Shown piece after piece: positions 1 through 9,469 of a stretch of 64,000 bases of DNA. Both the position numbers and the translations under genes were made by a program. Below the pieces are notes generated by a model. It was not told the origin of the DNA. It searched no databases and saw only the letters and a program-made list of their open reading frames with translations. Each line of letters begins with the position of its first letter. Position 1 is the first letter of the stretch. Source of the stretch: Hippopus hippopus (taxonomy: Eukaryota; Mollusca; Bivalvia; Cardiida; Cardiidae); the NCBI GenBank assembly GCA_946811185.2, contig OX328110.1, positions 11,636,516 to 11,700,515 on the forward strand, read 5' to 3'.

Positions 1-58
1 AACTCAAAACGACCAGGTCAGGAGTCAGATACGCAAACAACTGAGCTATCTGACTGGG
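1..58 (-). mobile_element. SINE-2, 5' tRNA-like head, cut by window edge
   Basis: Read on the minus strand this is a tRNA-like RNA polymerase III head with a box A-like TAGCTCAGTTG. It matches the head of the copy at 48247-48512. The rest of the element lies outside the window. Confidence 0.6.
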
Positions 59-244
59 TCCCTGAGGGAAAAAGACTCTTATAAAACCATTGCAGGGAAA
101 GGAGGCAATGCTGGTAACCAATATTTTCCCCATTTCCCACTCTGTCAAAAGCAAAACTAAGTCATGCAAGCCACATTTCGTTTTTCGTCTGCAAATACTT
201 TCAATTTGGACAAGTTCAAACTAACTAGTCTGTTACAAGGTTAA
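59..244 (-). mobile_element. MITE-B, reverse orientation, diverged
   Basis: MITE-B is about 225-230 bp: a TTAA-bounded end TTAACTCTTTACCA, a left arm with GCATTTGCAGACGACAAA, a central hairpin GGGAAAAGGAGAAAATGCTG/CAGCATTTTCTCCTTTTCCC, and a right end GGTAAAGGGTTAA. Here the hairpin (about 83-147) is eroded. The reverse arm TCGTCTGCAAATACTTTCAA and the terminal TTAA (241-244) are visible. Confidence 0.7.
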
Positions 245-287
245 GAAGCCGTTAATCTATTTCATCCTTGCCAGTTTATCAATGTTT

Positions 288-494
288 TACCCTAAGCTGC
301 TAATCGCGACTCACTGACCTTTTGCGGACAGTGTAGATCACGATCAGACTGCACAGAACGTGCAGTCTGATCTTGGATCTACACTGTCCGATAAGGAGAT
401 AGCTTCCTCTAAAAAAAAGTTTGAAATATCACTATGTCGGTTTTTACTATCGGCCTGAAAGTTTCATTTAACTTACTCAGTATGATAAGAATTA
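288..494 (+). mobile_element. MITE-A, full copy with hairpin core 326-389
   Basis: MITE-A is a roughly 210-bp element. One end reads CCCTTAGGCTGCTAAGCGCG and leads to GACCTTTTGC. A 64-bp hairpin GGACAGTGTAGATC...GATCTACACTGTCC follows, then an asymmetric arm (GATAAGGAGATA...AAAGTTTCATTT) ending TTAGCAGGATAAGAGTTAA. The two ends form an imperfect TIR with TTAA. This copy is nearly complete. Confidence 0.8.
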
Positions 495-629
495 ATACAT
501 GTAAAATAATTGCGACAAGGACGAATGTATCCAAATCTAGACACACATTTTCAACCACCGTACCTAATTTGCATATTGCAAAGCTATGCATAAACAGAGA
601 TAGGAGCATACTGTGTAACAATATATAGT

Positions 630-1124
630 ATACTCTTTAACAGCGGACAACATTTGAGACTTGTCCAAACTGAAGGATAGGGCACTCGACTGGGATTCGT
701 GTAACATCGCCTTTCATCGTACGGATTCGGCTAGGCTCGGGTAATCCGTGATCGATGCGGAGAAGCGGCCGATCGATTACGAATTACCCGAGTCTTAGCC
801 GAATCCGTGCGTTTTTTTCGGCGATGAAAGGCGATGTTACACGAATCCCACTCGGGTGCTCTATCCTGAACGCAAATGCAGACGACAAACTGAAATTTAA
901 CTTTTTACCATACAAAAAAATCAGGACCTGTCAAAATTTAAAACATTTGCAGACCGCTAATTAGATTTGGCTCAAATAGGTGAAATTAATTTAAAACGGG
1001 AAGAAAACATTTTGGGAAAAGAAGAAAATGCTGGGTACCAGCATTTTCTCCTTTTTCAAAAATGTTTTCAAAAACCTTCTTCCTACAGGTCATTAAAAGT
1101 CTTGACTGTGTGGTAAATGATTAA
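630..1124 (+). mobile_element. MITE-B split by MITE-C
   Basis: The left arm (ACAACATTTGAGACTTGTCC) runs to 674, is interrupted by MITE-C, and resumes at 871 with CAAATGCAGACGACAAA. The hairpin core is at 1005-1074. The right end TGTGTGGTAAATGATTAA finishes at 1124. Confidence 0.8.
675..866. mobile_element. MITE-C, long inverted repeat, nested in MITE-B
   Basis: The ends read GGATAGGGCACTCG and CGGGTGCTCTATCC. Subterminal arms (GATTCGTGTAACATCGCC) and inner arms (GATTCGGCTA, ACTCGGGTAAT) repeat inversely. The flanking tetramer TGAA is duplicated (671-674 and 867-870), matching the MITE-B target sequence. The other copies are flanked by TTAA. Confidence 0.85.
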
Positions 1125-1278
1125 TGATGTAGGAATGAAAAAGGGTTTTCTTTGAAAGGGTAGAACGAGTTTTGAGAAAAGTATCCTGGTTACAAGCATT
1201 TTCTCCTTTTCCCATAATGCTTTCAAAAGTTCTATTCTTTGAATTCTTAAAACTCCGGATTGTTTGGTAAAGGGTTAA
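1121..1278 (+). mobile_element. MITE-B with left arm deleted, tandem
   Basis: It starts at the TTAA closing the previous element, retains a degraded core (1167-1229) and the right end GGTAAAGGGTTAA. It shares TTAA 1275-1278 with the next copy. Confidence 0.7.
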
Positions 1279-1501
1279 CTCTTTACCGGACGACAATATT
1301 TGAGACTTGTCCAAATTGAAAGCATCTGCAGACGACAAAGTAAATGAGGCCCAAATAGTTGGACTTGTCTGGTAAAGGGTAGAAAACGTTGAGAGAAAAG
1401 GAACAAATACTGGTAAATCATTCTCCCACAATATTTCAAAAAATCTTCTTTGCTAGGATCATAAAAAAACGGGATTGTATGGTGAAAGCCTGAAGGGTTA
1501 A
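1275..1501 (+). mobile_element. MITE-B, full length, TTAA to TTAA
   Basis: It begins TTAACTCTTTACCGGACGAC and ends GAAGGGTTAA (1498-1501). The core hairpin (1384-1442) is degraded. This is the third of three head-to-tail MITE-B copies. Confidence 0.8.
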
Positions 1502-1590
1502 ACAAGAAACATTATCAGTTTAATGTTTGTGAATCAATTTCTTTCTATATGCAGATCTTCTTTTTCCTTGCAATTGTGCGAATCTGCCTA

Positions 1591-2110
1591 TGAGAGAGAC
1601 ACAGACAGACACACACACAGACACAAAGATACAGGCAAAGAGACAAGTGCAGGGACACACAGACTGATACGGAGAGAAAGAGATGGAGGGAGGTAGGTGC
1701 AGAGAGGGACAGACACAGAAAGAGACAGATAAAGAAGGAGACAGAGACGGAAGGAGACAGATATAGATGGAGACAGAGACAGATAGAGACAGATAAAGAG
1801 GGAGACAGAGACGGAAGGAGACAGATACAGATGGAGACAGACAGACTGAGACAGAGAGGGAGAGAGAGGGACACAGAAACAAGAGAGACAAAGACAGTTG
1901 GAGACAGACAAGGAGACAGATACAGAGGGAGACATTACAGAAAGACAGACAGATACATAGAGATTCAGAGGGAGATTGCAAAAGAGGCAGAGACTACAGA
2001 GAGATGAATGTAGATACAGAAACATAGGGTGACCGAAGGAAACAGTGAGAAAGATGTACTAGTAGAATGAAAGAGATCGAGAAAAAGAAATAAGAGCAGA
2101 GAGAGAGAGG
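1591..2110. repeat. Purine-rich GACAGA-type degenerate microsatellite
   Basis: Imperfect repeats of GACAGA, GGAGACAGA and GAGAGACA run for about 0.5 kb. Three overlapping reverse-strand open frames of 109-153 residues rich in Ser, Leu and Val arise from this composition and are not genes. Confidence 0.85.
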
Positions 2111-2500
2111 AAAAAACGAAGATGAAACCAGATCGAGGCAACGTTGGTAAATAACAATAACAAGCAAATAAATCAACCGGACAAAAAAAGAAAACCTCGA
2201 CTCACCATTTCAAAAAATCCCGACCCTCCATCGTTTTAAATAACAGTTCTCCGCTTTCCTTTTTTTTTTTTGAAAGTGTCACTACAAAAAAGTCACTGTT
2301 GGGCTATGTTAACGAAACCACTCGAAATTTATCATATTTTTGTTTATGTCTGCTCACTTGAGTAAGTCACTTTAAAATCCTAACACGTCCGTCTTTAACT
2401 CTTTCACTACCAAAAAACGTAAATTACAATTTTTTACATGACAACAAATACAGTTCTACTGTAAGTCAAAATACTGTTCGGTCATAATAAAAAATAAAGT
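2111..2500. other. Unassigned AT-rich sequence
   Basis: It contains homopolymer runs (T tract near 2259) and no recognisable coding or repeat structure. Confidence 0.4.
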
Positions 2501-2501
2501 A

Positions 2502-2541
2502 GTGGACAATGTAGATCAAAGATCAGACTGCACGTTCTGTC
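2502..2541. mobile_element. MITE-A fragment
   Basis: The left half of the hairpin (ATGTAGATCAAAGATCAGAC) survives and the partner arm is lost. Confidence 0.6.
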
Positions 2542-2621
2542 TTCTTGTGTCGTCTATGGTTATAGGTAAGAGCTAAAACACACACCGGACACACTTAAGC
2601 TTTTTATTTTTTCTAACTTTG

Positions 2622-2845
2622 TACCAGTCGATAAAATCTTGGACCTATGAAAGTTGAAAGCAATTGCAGATAACAAATTCAGTGTTACTCTAATGACACT
2701 AATTTGTTTCTTTAAGAGGTAGGAAACATGGTAGGAAAAGGAGCAAAAGTTAGTTATAAAAATTTTCACCTTTTCCCCCAATATTATGTAAAAAAATGTA
2801 TTCGTAAGGGTCGTCGAAAAAGTAAATTGTTTGGTGAAGTGTTAA
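2622..2845 (+). mobile_element. MITE-B, diverged
   Basis: GAAAGCAATTGCAGATAACA, a worn core (2725-2788) and the right end TTGTTTGGTGAAGTGTTAA are visible. The terminal TTAA (2842-2845) is shared with the next element. Confidence 0.65.
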
Positions 2846-3056
2846 CTCTTTCATCGCCAAATAAATAAATGGGACGTCTTTCGACGGCTGAAAAAAACAG
2901 TCCGCCGAGATGAATAGAGAATTTTTCCCTATAAGCTTGACTGTACAAGTAGACGGTATAGATCCAAGATCAGACTGCACGTTCTGTGCAGTCTGATCTT
3001 GGATCTATACCGTCCACGAAAAGCCGTTGGTTTTCCCCTATCGCTCTGAAAGGGTT
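2842..3056. mobile_element. MITE-A2 subfamily, hairpin 2952-3014
   Basis: The hairpin carries GACGGTATAGATC on one side and GATCTATACCGTC on the other, differing from MITE-A at matching positions in both arms. Its outer sequence also differs, with ends TTAACTCTTTCATCGC and CTGAAAGGGTTA. Confidence 0.75.
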
Positions 3057-3569
3057 ACACCCCTAACTAATGGCGGATATTTTCACCCATTCCTGTACAA
3101 ATACGACATTTTTATCGCTACATCAGTTGGTAAATTTGGAAAATAGTGCAGGCAAAGGACTAGTAATAAGCAATGTTAGTAACAAGCATTCGCTTCTTTT
3201 TTTTCAACAGTGTTTTCCTTTACTGTTAGAAAACCGTATTTTTCGTTTCTTTGTTTTGTCCTGTGCGAATATTGCAAAAGTTTCTAGTCGGTCTAAAAAT
3301 AGCTTGCGCAGAGACAAGTGCAGACACACTACTAAATAGTGCAAGTAGAAGAAAGATAAAATATTTTCAGAAAAAGACACTGTGTTCTTTTAACTTATGT
3401 CTAAAAACACTGCCGCAAGAGGAGCACTCGCTTTTAACTAGCAACTGCTCCTTTTCCCGCAATGTATTTTTTTAACGACAACCGTCTTTTCCTGGACGTT
3501 CACCCTTTTCCAACCAATGCAATGCTTTACGACTCTGAAGATGTAGGCGTTAGAATGCATTGTGGGAAT
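3057..3569. other. Mostly unassigned, MITE-B relic near 3405-3475
   Basis: A faint core remnant (GCAAGAGGAG paired with CTCCTTTTCCCGCAATG) is visible. Nothing else is recognised. Confidence 0.4.
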
Positions 3570-3712
3570 TAGGGAGCATGTTGGTAGCCTTTTTTCCACA
3601 ACCTATACTTTTAATTCAAAGACAAAATCCCCATCATTCGAGCAACATTTAATTTGTCGTGTGCAAATGCTGACAAAATTGACGAGTCAAATTTTTTGTT
3701 GTTTGAGGACAG
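3570..3712 (-). mobile_element. MITE-B relic, reverse
   Basis: TTAATTTGTCGTGTGCAAAT and a worn core half identify the family. The termini are lost. Confidence 0.55.
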
Positions 3713-3814
3713 GGTTATATCTAGGGTATAACTGTTGCAAAAAGAGGGTTACGTGCATATTTCGACCTCATGCATCGATAGTGCAGGCCTTTCTATTTCT
3801 TCCCAGCCTTGACC

Positions 3815-3900
3815 CTCTCAATCATTTACCAGGCGACAATATTTTATACTGATCCAAATTGAAAGCATTTGCAGACGACAAAATGAAACCTGCCTTTACA
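3815..3900 (+). mobile_element. MITE-B left-arm fragment
   Basis: TTTACCAGGCGACAATATTT and GAAAGCATTTGCAGACGACA run directly into MITE-E at about 3901. This suggests MITE-E landed in, or truncated, this copy. Confidence 0.65.
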
Positions 3901-4252
3901 GAAATGAGCTCTGTGAAAAGGGGGCTTAATGCATCTGCAAAAAGTATCGACCCAGGTCAGCCTGCGCACTTCGCGCAAGCTGACCTGGGCCGAAACTTTT
4001 TGCTATTGGTCATTTTTTCTGCATTTTCTGCAGTTTACCTAATGACTTCCTCGGTCATTTTTTAGACAAAATGGATGTTTATAGATAGATCTATGGTCAT
4101 GTGAAGTATCACGGTGATCTATGATCATGTGAAGTATCACTGTGATCTATGATCATGTGAAGTATCACGGTGATCTATGATCATGACTGTGATGGTTTGC
4201 CTGGTATCATGCATCATGGAAATGCATCAAACCTCCTTTTGAGAGAGCATTG
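3901..4252 (+). mobile_element. MITE-E with expanded internal repeat
   Basis: MITE-E is about 265 bp with ends GAGCCATGCTCTGTGAAAA and TTTTGCCAGAGCGCGGCTC. It has a subterminal hairpin CAGGTCAGCCTGCGC...GCGCAGGCTGACCTG and a tail with ATGCATCACGGAGATGCAT. This copy is about 90 bp longer because of a 28-bp tandem repeat. Confidence 0.8.
4089..4185 (+). repeat. 28-bp tandem repeat, about 3.5 units
   Basis: Units start at 4089, 4117, 4145 and 4173 and contain ATCTATGATCATGTGAAGTA. They differ at only two or three positions, so the expansion is recent relative to the host MITE-E. Confidence 0.85.
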
Positions 4253-4390
4253 CTTTTTGTCTACATTACCGAAGATGAACACGCCTGTTGTTAAAGGTCT
4301 TGGGGGAAAAATGAAAGAGTTACTTTTTCAATTTTTTTTTGAAATTGCTATAGATCTGGGTTTGTTTTGTTTTATAAAAACAAAAATTTG

Positions 4391-4628
4391 TCCAAGGCTT
4401 TACCAGCCTGAAAAATCATAAGGAACGAGTATGTAGACAAAAAATTAAATATCGCTTGAATGATTGGGTTTCGCCTTTGAATTTGTTGGAAACGTTGTAT
4501 GGAAAAAGGACAACATGCTTTGGTTACGAGCATTTTCTCCTCTTCCACAACGTTTACAAAAAACCCCTCTTCCCCACGGTCGAAGCTAACCCTAACCCTA
4601 ACCCAAGGGCTTGTTTGGCAACGGGTTA
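4391..4628 (+). mobile_element. MITE-B with telomere-like insert
   Basis: It runs from GGCTTTACCAGCCTG to TTGTTTGGCAACGGGTTAA with a core at 4488-4556. The usual GGTCGTTAAAACTCGGG near the right end is replaced by a CCCTAA stretch. Confidence 0.7.
4587..4604. repeat. Short interstitial telomere-like repeat
   Basis: About two and a half CCCTAA units. The motif equals the metazoan telomere repeat but is too short to imply a telomeric origin. Confidence 0.6.
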
Positions 4629-4867
4629 ACGCTTTTACTGATCTTTCGTTTAACATTAAACGTTAAACTGCTAGATAAGTCAAATGAAACTTTCAAGCCG
4701 ATAGCTAAAACCCATAATTTCGCTATTTCAAAGTTACCTCTGAGGGTAAAATATCTCCCTATCGGACAGTGTAGATCAAAGATCAGACTGCACGTTCTGT
4801 GCAGTCTGATCTTGATCTACACTGTCCGCAAAAAGTCCTTGAGTCGTGCTTAGCAACCTAAGGGTTA
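4625..4867 (-). mobile_element. MITE-A, reverse, hairpin 4764-4827
   Basis: It starts at the TTAA shared with the preceding MITE-B. The end CTTAGCAACCTAAGGGTTAA is intact (TTAA 4864-4867). The region just after the first TTAA contains extra sequence. Confidence 0.75.
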
Positions 4868-5052
4868 AGGTTACTGCATTATGAAATGAAAGAAAAAAAA
4901 AACATAGTCTTGCAAAAAAATGTACTCCGGGTTAAAGGATAAAATTGCATGCTATATTGTATTCTATGTATACATGACACAAAACACATATCAACTGAAA
5001 AAAATTCCTTAAACAATTATTTTTCGAACATACCATACTTAACATAATATTA

Positions 5053-5263
5053 TACTACTCAAAATTTGCTAGCGATCACCATATTGGAGTCAGCAGATAT
5101 CTATGTGTGGCATGTATTAGGTATGGTTTTTCAATCCGCTACAATGCCACACTGACAAAATTAGCCACCAGTTTAAATGGATGTTTTTAATGCAAAACTG
5201 AATTTTTGTAACATATACCCATACTGTTATATCTTTATGATCCTTATGAAAGTTTGAGTAGTA
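5053..5263. mobile_element. MITE-K, Tc1-related non-autonomous element
   Basis: The ends TACTACTCAAAATTTGC and its inverted partner (AAAGTTTGAGTAGTA) match the terminal repeats of the Tc1 element at 56335-57854. Flanking TA dinucleotides (5051-5052 and 5264-5265) fit the Tc1/mariner target. The 211-bp body has no coding capacity. Confidence 0.8.
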
Positions 5264-5570
5264 TATATAGTATTATCCAGGTTTATCGAGTTTTTCTCTT
5301 GAACAGACGTGCCTTTGGAATATGATTAAGCAACAGTCCATGTTGCTAACGACAGCTAAAAATCAGCTTTTATAAAAGCAGAATGGGAAATGGGGCAAAT
5401 GCTGATAAACGTTTTTTTTTTCCCTTTATTCAACAATATTTCCTATAAATTTCAAATACAACTTCTATCATTCGTTAAGCGTTATCTTCCTCAATGGACA
5501 ATAATTATAGTGTGTTGAAAAAAAAAATCTGTTATGTATCTTACATTCTCAACATTACTCCGACCGTAGT

Positions 5571-5760
5571 TCCAGATAAGAGGTTGTCAAATTCTCTATA
5601 AACATTAGTTCATTGCTTCAACCTATGTTGTGGGTACACATAGGGATTGCTTCATCGAGCAAATTCTATTGAGTACCCACAACAAAGGTTGCAGTCATGA
5701 ACTAAGGAGATATTACTCTGTGGACCTCTGTGGACCTGAAAACACTCCTCTTATCTGTCG
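5571..5760. mobile_element. MITE-J, palindromic
   Basis: Outer arms AGATAAGAGG/CCTCTTATCT, middle arms AGTTCAT/ATGAACT and inner arms AACCTATGTTGTGGGTAC/GTACCCACAACAAAGGTT are inverted. A second copy is at 16763-16947. Confidence 0.75.
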
Positions 5761-5809
5761 CCCCGTTACAAAAATAACTTTAATTAACCAACTTGTTGTT
5801 ATCATATAA

Positions 5810-5975
5810 AAAACCCCTAGACTGCTAAGTTCGACATCATTTTCTTTTGCGGACAGTGTAGATCAAGATCAGACTGCACAAAACGTGCAGTCTGATCTTG
5901 AATCTTCACTGTCCGATACGATAAAATTACTTTTCTGGTTAGATAATTTTTGAAATCGGCTTATTAAGGGATGAA
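5810..5975 (+). mobile_element. MITE-A, hairpin 5851-5914
   Basis: GACTGCTAAGTTCGAC leads into a well-kept hairpin with a few arm mismatches. The right arm is eroded. Confidence 0.7.
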
Positions 5976-6518
5976 CTCCTGGCTTATAATGCTTGCTTAT
6001 TTTTCTAGCTGTTAAGTGAATAAGGAAAATTGGAGACAGAAAATTCAGGAAAAGGGTAACTGAGCTGGCATGAAGAGTATGTAGGATAAAAAAAAAAGTA
6101 TAGAGAGCGTTTTTTATGACTGCAAAAAAAAATGGTTGAGATTTGTTAGTTGGTATATTTCGTGATAAAGCACATTCGTTGTCTGCGCATGTCATATTCT
6201 TCGAACATTCGACCTGTCTTCTATGACGCATCACCCATCCCCCGATACTTGGGAAAAGTAGGGTTTATACCGAAGCTATACCCAAGCCTGTAGGGACTGT
6301 TTTAATAAATGGCCGGTGCATAGGTTACCTGCTAACTGATCACAACTGAATGAATCGCACCAGGTAGCGTTTTATTGAGTAAACGTTTATTTTATTTTGA
6401 AATTCAAAGTAACGGTTGTCGTTTTGCAAAATTAGTCCGCTTCTGTACCCAGAATGCCCATATTAGATAGATGTGTATTTGTAGAATGCCATCTAGCGGA
6501 AGATAATGAAAACACATT
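5976..6518. other. Unassigned sequence
   Basis: No MITE, SINE or coding structure is recognised apart from chance open frames. Confidence 0.4.
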
Positions 6519-6728
6519 TTTAACGCTTTACCAGACGAAATAATTTGCAGACGACGCATCAAATGTGGCTCCAATGAAAAATGATGTAATTTGTCCAAGA
6601 ACGATTAGAAAACAAGGCGGGAAAAAAGTGAAAATGCTGGTTACCGGCATTTTCTCCTTTTCCAACAATGTTCTCAAAGCAGTCTTCAACAAAATATAGA
6701 GTTGTTTTGTTTACTCTGTACCACATAA
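6519..6728 (+). mobile_element. MITE-B
   Basis: It begins TTAACGCTTTACCAGACGAA, with a core at 6608-6675 (GCTGGTTACCGGC) and a right end eroded around GTTTACTCTGTACCA. Confidence 0.75.
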
Positions 6729-6910
6729 CCCCGTTTTTGAAATATCCCGAGGAGAAAACGAAAAATGCAAACATTGTGAGAAAAGAGGAAAAAAATTTTC
6801 AAGGCATTTAAATGCAAATTCCATCATGTTAGCCAAATTATATTTTTAGTATGCAAATGCTTTCAATTTGAAAATACATGTATCTTATTTTGCTCTGTAC
6901 AGTGTCAAGT

Positions 6911-7125
6911 TTTACCTTACAGCTGTTAAACGCTAAACAAAGACCTTTTTCGGACAGTGTAGATCAAGATCAGACTGCACAGAACGTGCAGTCTGATCTT
7001 GGATCTACACTGTCCGATAATGAGATATTCTTTCCCCAAAAGTACCTTTCTAATAACAACATTTGGTTTTTTTTTGCTATCAGCTTGAAAGTTTCATTTC
7101 ACTTATTTAGCAGGTTACGAGTTAA
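6911..7125 (+). mobile_element. MITE-A, near-complete, hairpin 6952-7015
   Basis: The hairpin arms are almost perfect. The right side keeps AAAGTTTCATTTCACTTATT and ends TTTAGCAGGTTACGAGTTAA with TTAA at 7122-7125. Confidence 0.8.
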
Positions 7126-7373
7126 ATTGAAGTTCGAAATCAACGGAGAGGTATAGTCAATATTGTATAAATCAATTTTCCTACCTATCATAATGTTTTC
7201 ATATGTTATTATTTTCTAACATACTTTAAAGTGATTAGAAAGGAACATAGCCGAGACTTAAACATATGTTTATATTTTTGGTCAACATAATTATTTTTAA
7301 CCCTTAAGCTGATAAGCGCAACTCGCTGACCTTTTACGCACAGTGTAGTTGAAGGTCAAACTGCACAGTATTA

Positions 7374-7509
7374 GTTGTACGGTCAGGTGGCAGGGGACTT
7401 GGAAACTTGTTCACGGCTGTGGTGAATCATGTCGCCCCGAGTCGAAGGCGACATGATTCACCACAGCCGTGAACAAGTTTCCAAGTCCCCTGCCACCTGA
7501 CCGTACAAC
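7374..7509. repeat. Perfect 63-bp inverted repeat
   Basis: Arms 7374-7436 and 7447-7509 are exact complements, starting GTTGTACGGTCAGG and ending CCTGACCGTACAAC, around a 10-nt loop CCGAGTCGAA. No other copy is present in the window. It sits inside the insertion that splits MITE-A. Confidence 0.9.
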
Positions 7510-7512
7510 GAA

Positions 7513-7878
7513 TTTATCATACTGCAAAGTTTTACCATTCCAACGTGTGTTAAGCTAATTTTATCTGGTTTTTGGTTTCAAAAATTGAGTACGCTGACGA
7601 AGTAGAATTTCCCTTCTGAGTGCCCCAATTCAATGAAAACTGACGTCAATGGGAACTGACGTCACTGAAACCTTGGTAAAACGTGCAGTTTGGTGCATAA
7701 TCTTGATGTTAATCTTGATCGACGCCGTCATTTTGGATGTTGTGTTGAAAGTGTAGTCATGTATACGGGGCTTCCGAAAGGGAAACTGCTTTTACGTTGG
7801 TTTTGCCAGTGTACATGATATATGTTCGGGGCATATTATCCAATCAGATTACGAGAAATTTCTTTGCAGTATAATAAA
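7513..7878. mobile_element. Unclassified element with 17-bp inverted ends
   Basis: TTTATCATACTGCAAAG at the left matches CTTTGCAGTATAATAAA at the right with one mismatch. The interior has no coding signature. It adjoins the perfect hairpin, and both lie in the broken MITE-A. Confidence 0.55.
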
Positions 7879-8088
7879 GCGTTCTGTGCAGTCTGATCTT
7901 GATCTACACTGTCTGCAAAAGGTCAGCGAGTCGCTCTTAGTAGCTAGAGGATTAACATTTGCATTCGATTTTCAGCCGAGGGCCATTTTACATCTGCATA
8001 TCTAGTAATCTGCAAGCAGTTCTTATCGGTATAAGTAAACATTTTCGTCCAGTAAATTTATGATAGTTCGGCTTATACTATACTTCCT

Positions 8089-8257
8089 TCCTTCCTTCCT
8101 TCCTTCCTTCCTTCCTTCCTTCCTTCCTTCTTTTGCCTCCCTCTCTGGCCATCTCCTTCCTTCCTTCCTTCCTTCCTTCCTTCCTTCCTTCCTTCCTTCC
8201 TTCCTTCCTTTGTTTGTTCGTTCGTTCGTTCGTTTTTTCATTAATTCATTCATTCAT
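8089..8257. repeat. TTCC/TTCG/ATTC tetranucleotide array
   Basis: Two CTTC blocks (about 8089-8130 and 8155-8210) are followed by GTTC and ATTC blocks. Open frames here (FLPS repeats, or EGRK on the other strand) are artefacts of a stop-free repeat. Confidence 0.95.
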
Positions 8258-8373
8258 TGCATCCCTCTCTAATTCATTCCTGCCAGCTAGTTATGACTTC
8301 AACAGATTTTCCTCCAATCGAGATGTTTTCAAAAGTGGTCTGTTGCCGAGAAAAAATAAACCTTCAACATTTA

Positions 8374-8605
8374 TTAACCTTTTTAACTGCACAATATCAT
8401 GTTTTAACGACCCTGGAGGAAGGAAGCTTTTTAAAACATTGTGGAAAAAGGAAGAAATTATTGTAGTCAGCATTTTCTCCTTTATCCACAATGTTTTCTA
8501 CTCTATCAAAAGCGAATCCTTCCGTTTAAGTCTCTTTAAATTTGTCGTCTGCGAGTGTTTTCATTTAGGACCAGCCTACCATTTTGTTGTTTGGTAGCTA
8601 GTTAA
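8374..8605 (-). mobile_element. MITE-B, full length, TTAA to TTAA
   Basis: Reverse copy from TTAACCTTTTTAACTGCACA (TTAA 8374-8377) to TTGGTAGCTAGTTAA (8602-8605), with core at 8432-8498. Confidence 0.8.
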
Positions 8606-8943
8606 TGCGCTAAAGACACGCAAGCAGAAGTCAAGTAAAGTCATTTAGTAACCAAAATTATAACAAACGACACACATTTACAGGTAAATTCAAAACACAA
8701 ACCACACTAGGCCGACTCGCACATACATACTAGCAATCTAGAGATTGGCCTAAAGCAAATATTAAGCTAAATAGTTTGGGAGTTGCAGATAAATACTTCT
8801 TCAGTTCTATATCAAAATCTACGTTTTGGATACCCGTCCGAATTATATCTTTGTGTACCCACAATAAAGGTTTAAATGAAGGAATGGTTTTTAAAGGTGT
8901 CCATACACACACTTGACTTGACTATCGACATACATGCACAGCT
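8606..8943. other. Unassigned, possible MITE-J remnant near 8850
   Basis: TGTGTACCCACAATAAAGG resembles one MITE-J inner arm, without a partner arm. Confidence 0.3.
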
Positions 8944-9174
8944 TTAACCGGCTTTACAACACATTCTTAAGTTTAAACGACATTCGGAATGAAAGCATGT
9001 GAAAACATTGTCGGAAAAGGAGAAAATGCTGGTAGCCAGCATTTTCTCCTTTTCCCACAATGTTTACCACTCAATTACAGACAAGATTCATCGTTTGATC
9101 CACCCTTGAATTGTCGTCTGCAAATTTATTTGAATTTTGGGTAAATCTAAAATTTTGTCGTATGGTAGAGTTAA
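8944..9174 (-). mobile_element. MITE-B, full length, TTAA to TTAA
   Basis: It is bounded by TTAA at 8944-8947 and 9171-9174. The core 9001-9065 has near-perfect arms meeting at GCTGGTAGCCAGC. Confidence 0.85.
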
Positions 9175-9469
9175 ACACACACGCATAAAATCCAGACGGG
9201 ATTTTTTATGTGAATATAATTGAAGGCAAACATATAGAAAACACTAATTCACATAAAAAAAAAATCACATTTTACACATATTAAAAATATCGCGAAGCTG
9301 TTTATTCTTTTAAACCAATATCCACTTGATCAAGACATTTTAAAGCAAAAAGGCACCTCGAAAACACATCAACTTCAATTCACATATGGCCATATTCGTA
9401 CAGAAATAACTTCGTATCTATCCTCCACGCTTCGTTAATCTTGGAAATCCCTTCGCCCCCCCAAACTCT
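9175..9469. other. Unassigned AT-rich sequence
   Basis: Nothing is recognised apart from short A and T runs. Confidence 0.35.

Larger units (their letters stand above)
7297..7955. mobile_element. MITE-A split by a 508-bp insertion
   Basis: The left half (7297-7370) starts TTAACCCTTAAGCTGATAAG. The right half (7879-7955) ends GTAGCTAGAGGATTAA. Both outer arms are the GCTGCTAAGCGCGACTC type, so this copy is palindromic along its full length, unlike the asymmetric copies. The insertion breaks it at the hairpin loop. Confidence 0.75.

Noticed and set aside
326..389. Bacterial-style terminator or microRNA precursor
   Set aside because: The hairpin is part of a dispersed multi-copy element with TTAA-bounded ends; no evidence for a dedicated RNA gene.
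1520..2025. Reverse open frames of 109-153 residues rich in Ser, Leu and Val
   Set aside because: They are translations of a purine-rich microsatellite.
8023..8272. FLPS-repeat and EGRK-repeat open frames
   Set aside because: Tetranucleotide array translated on both strands.
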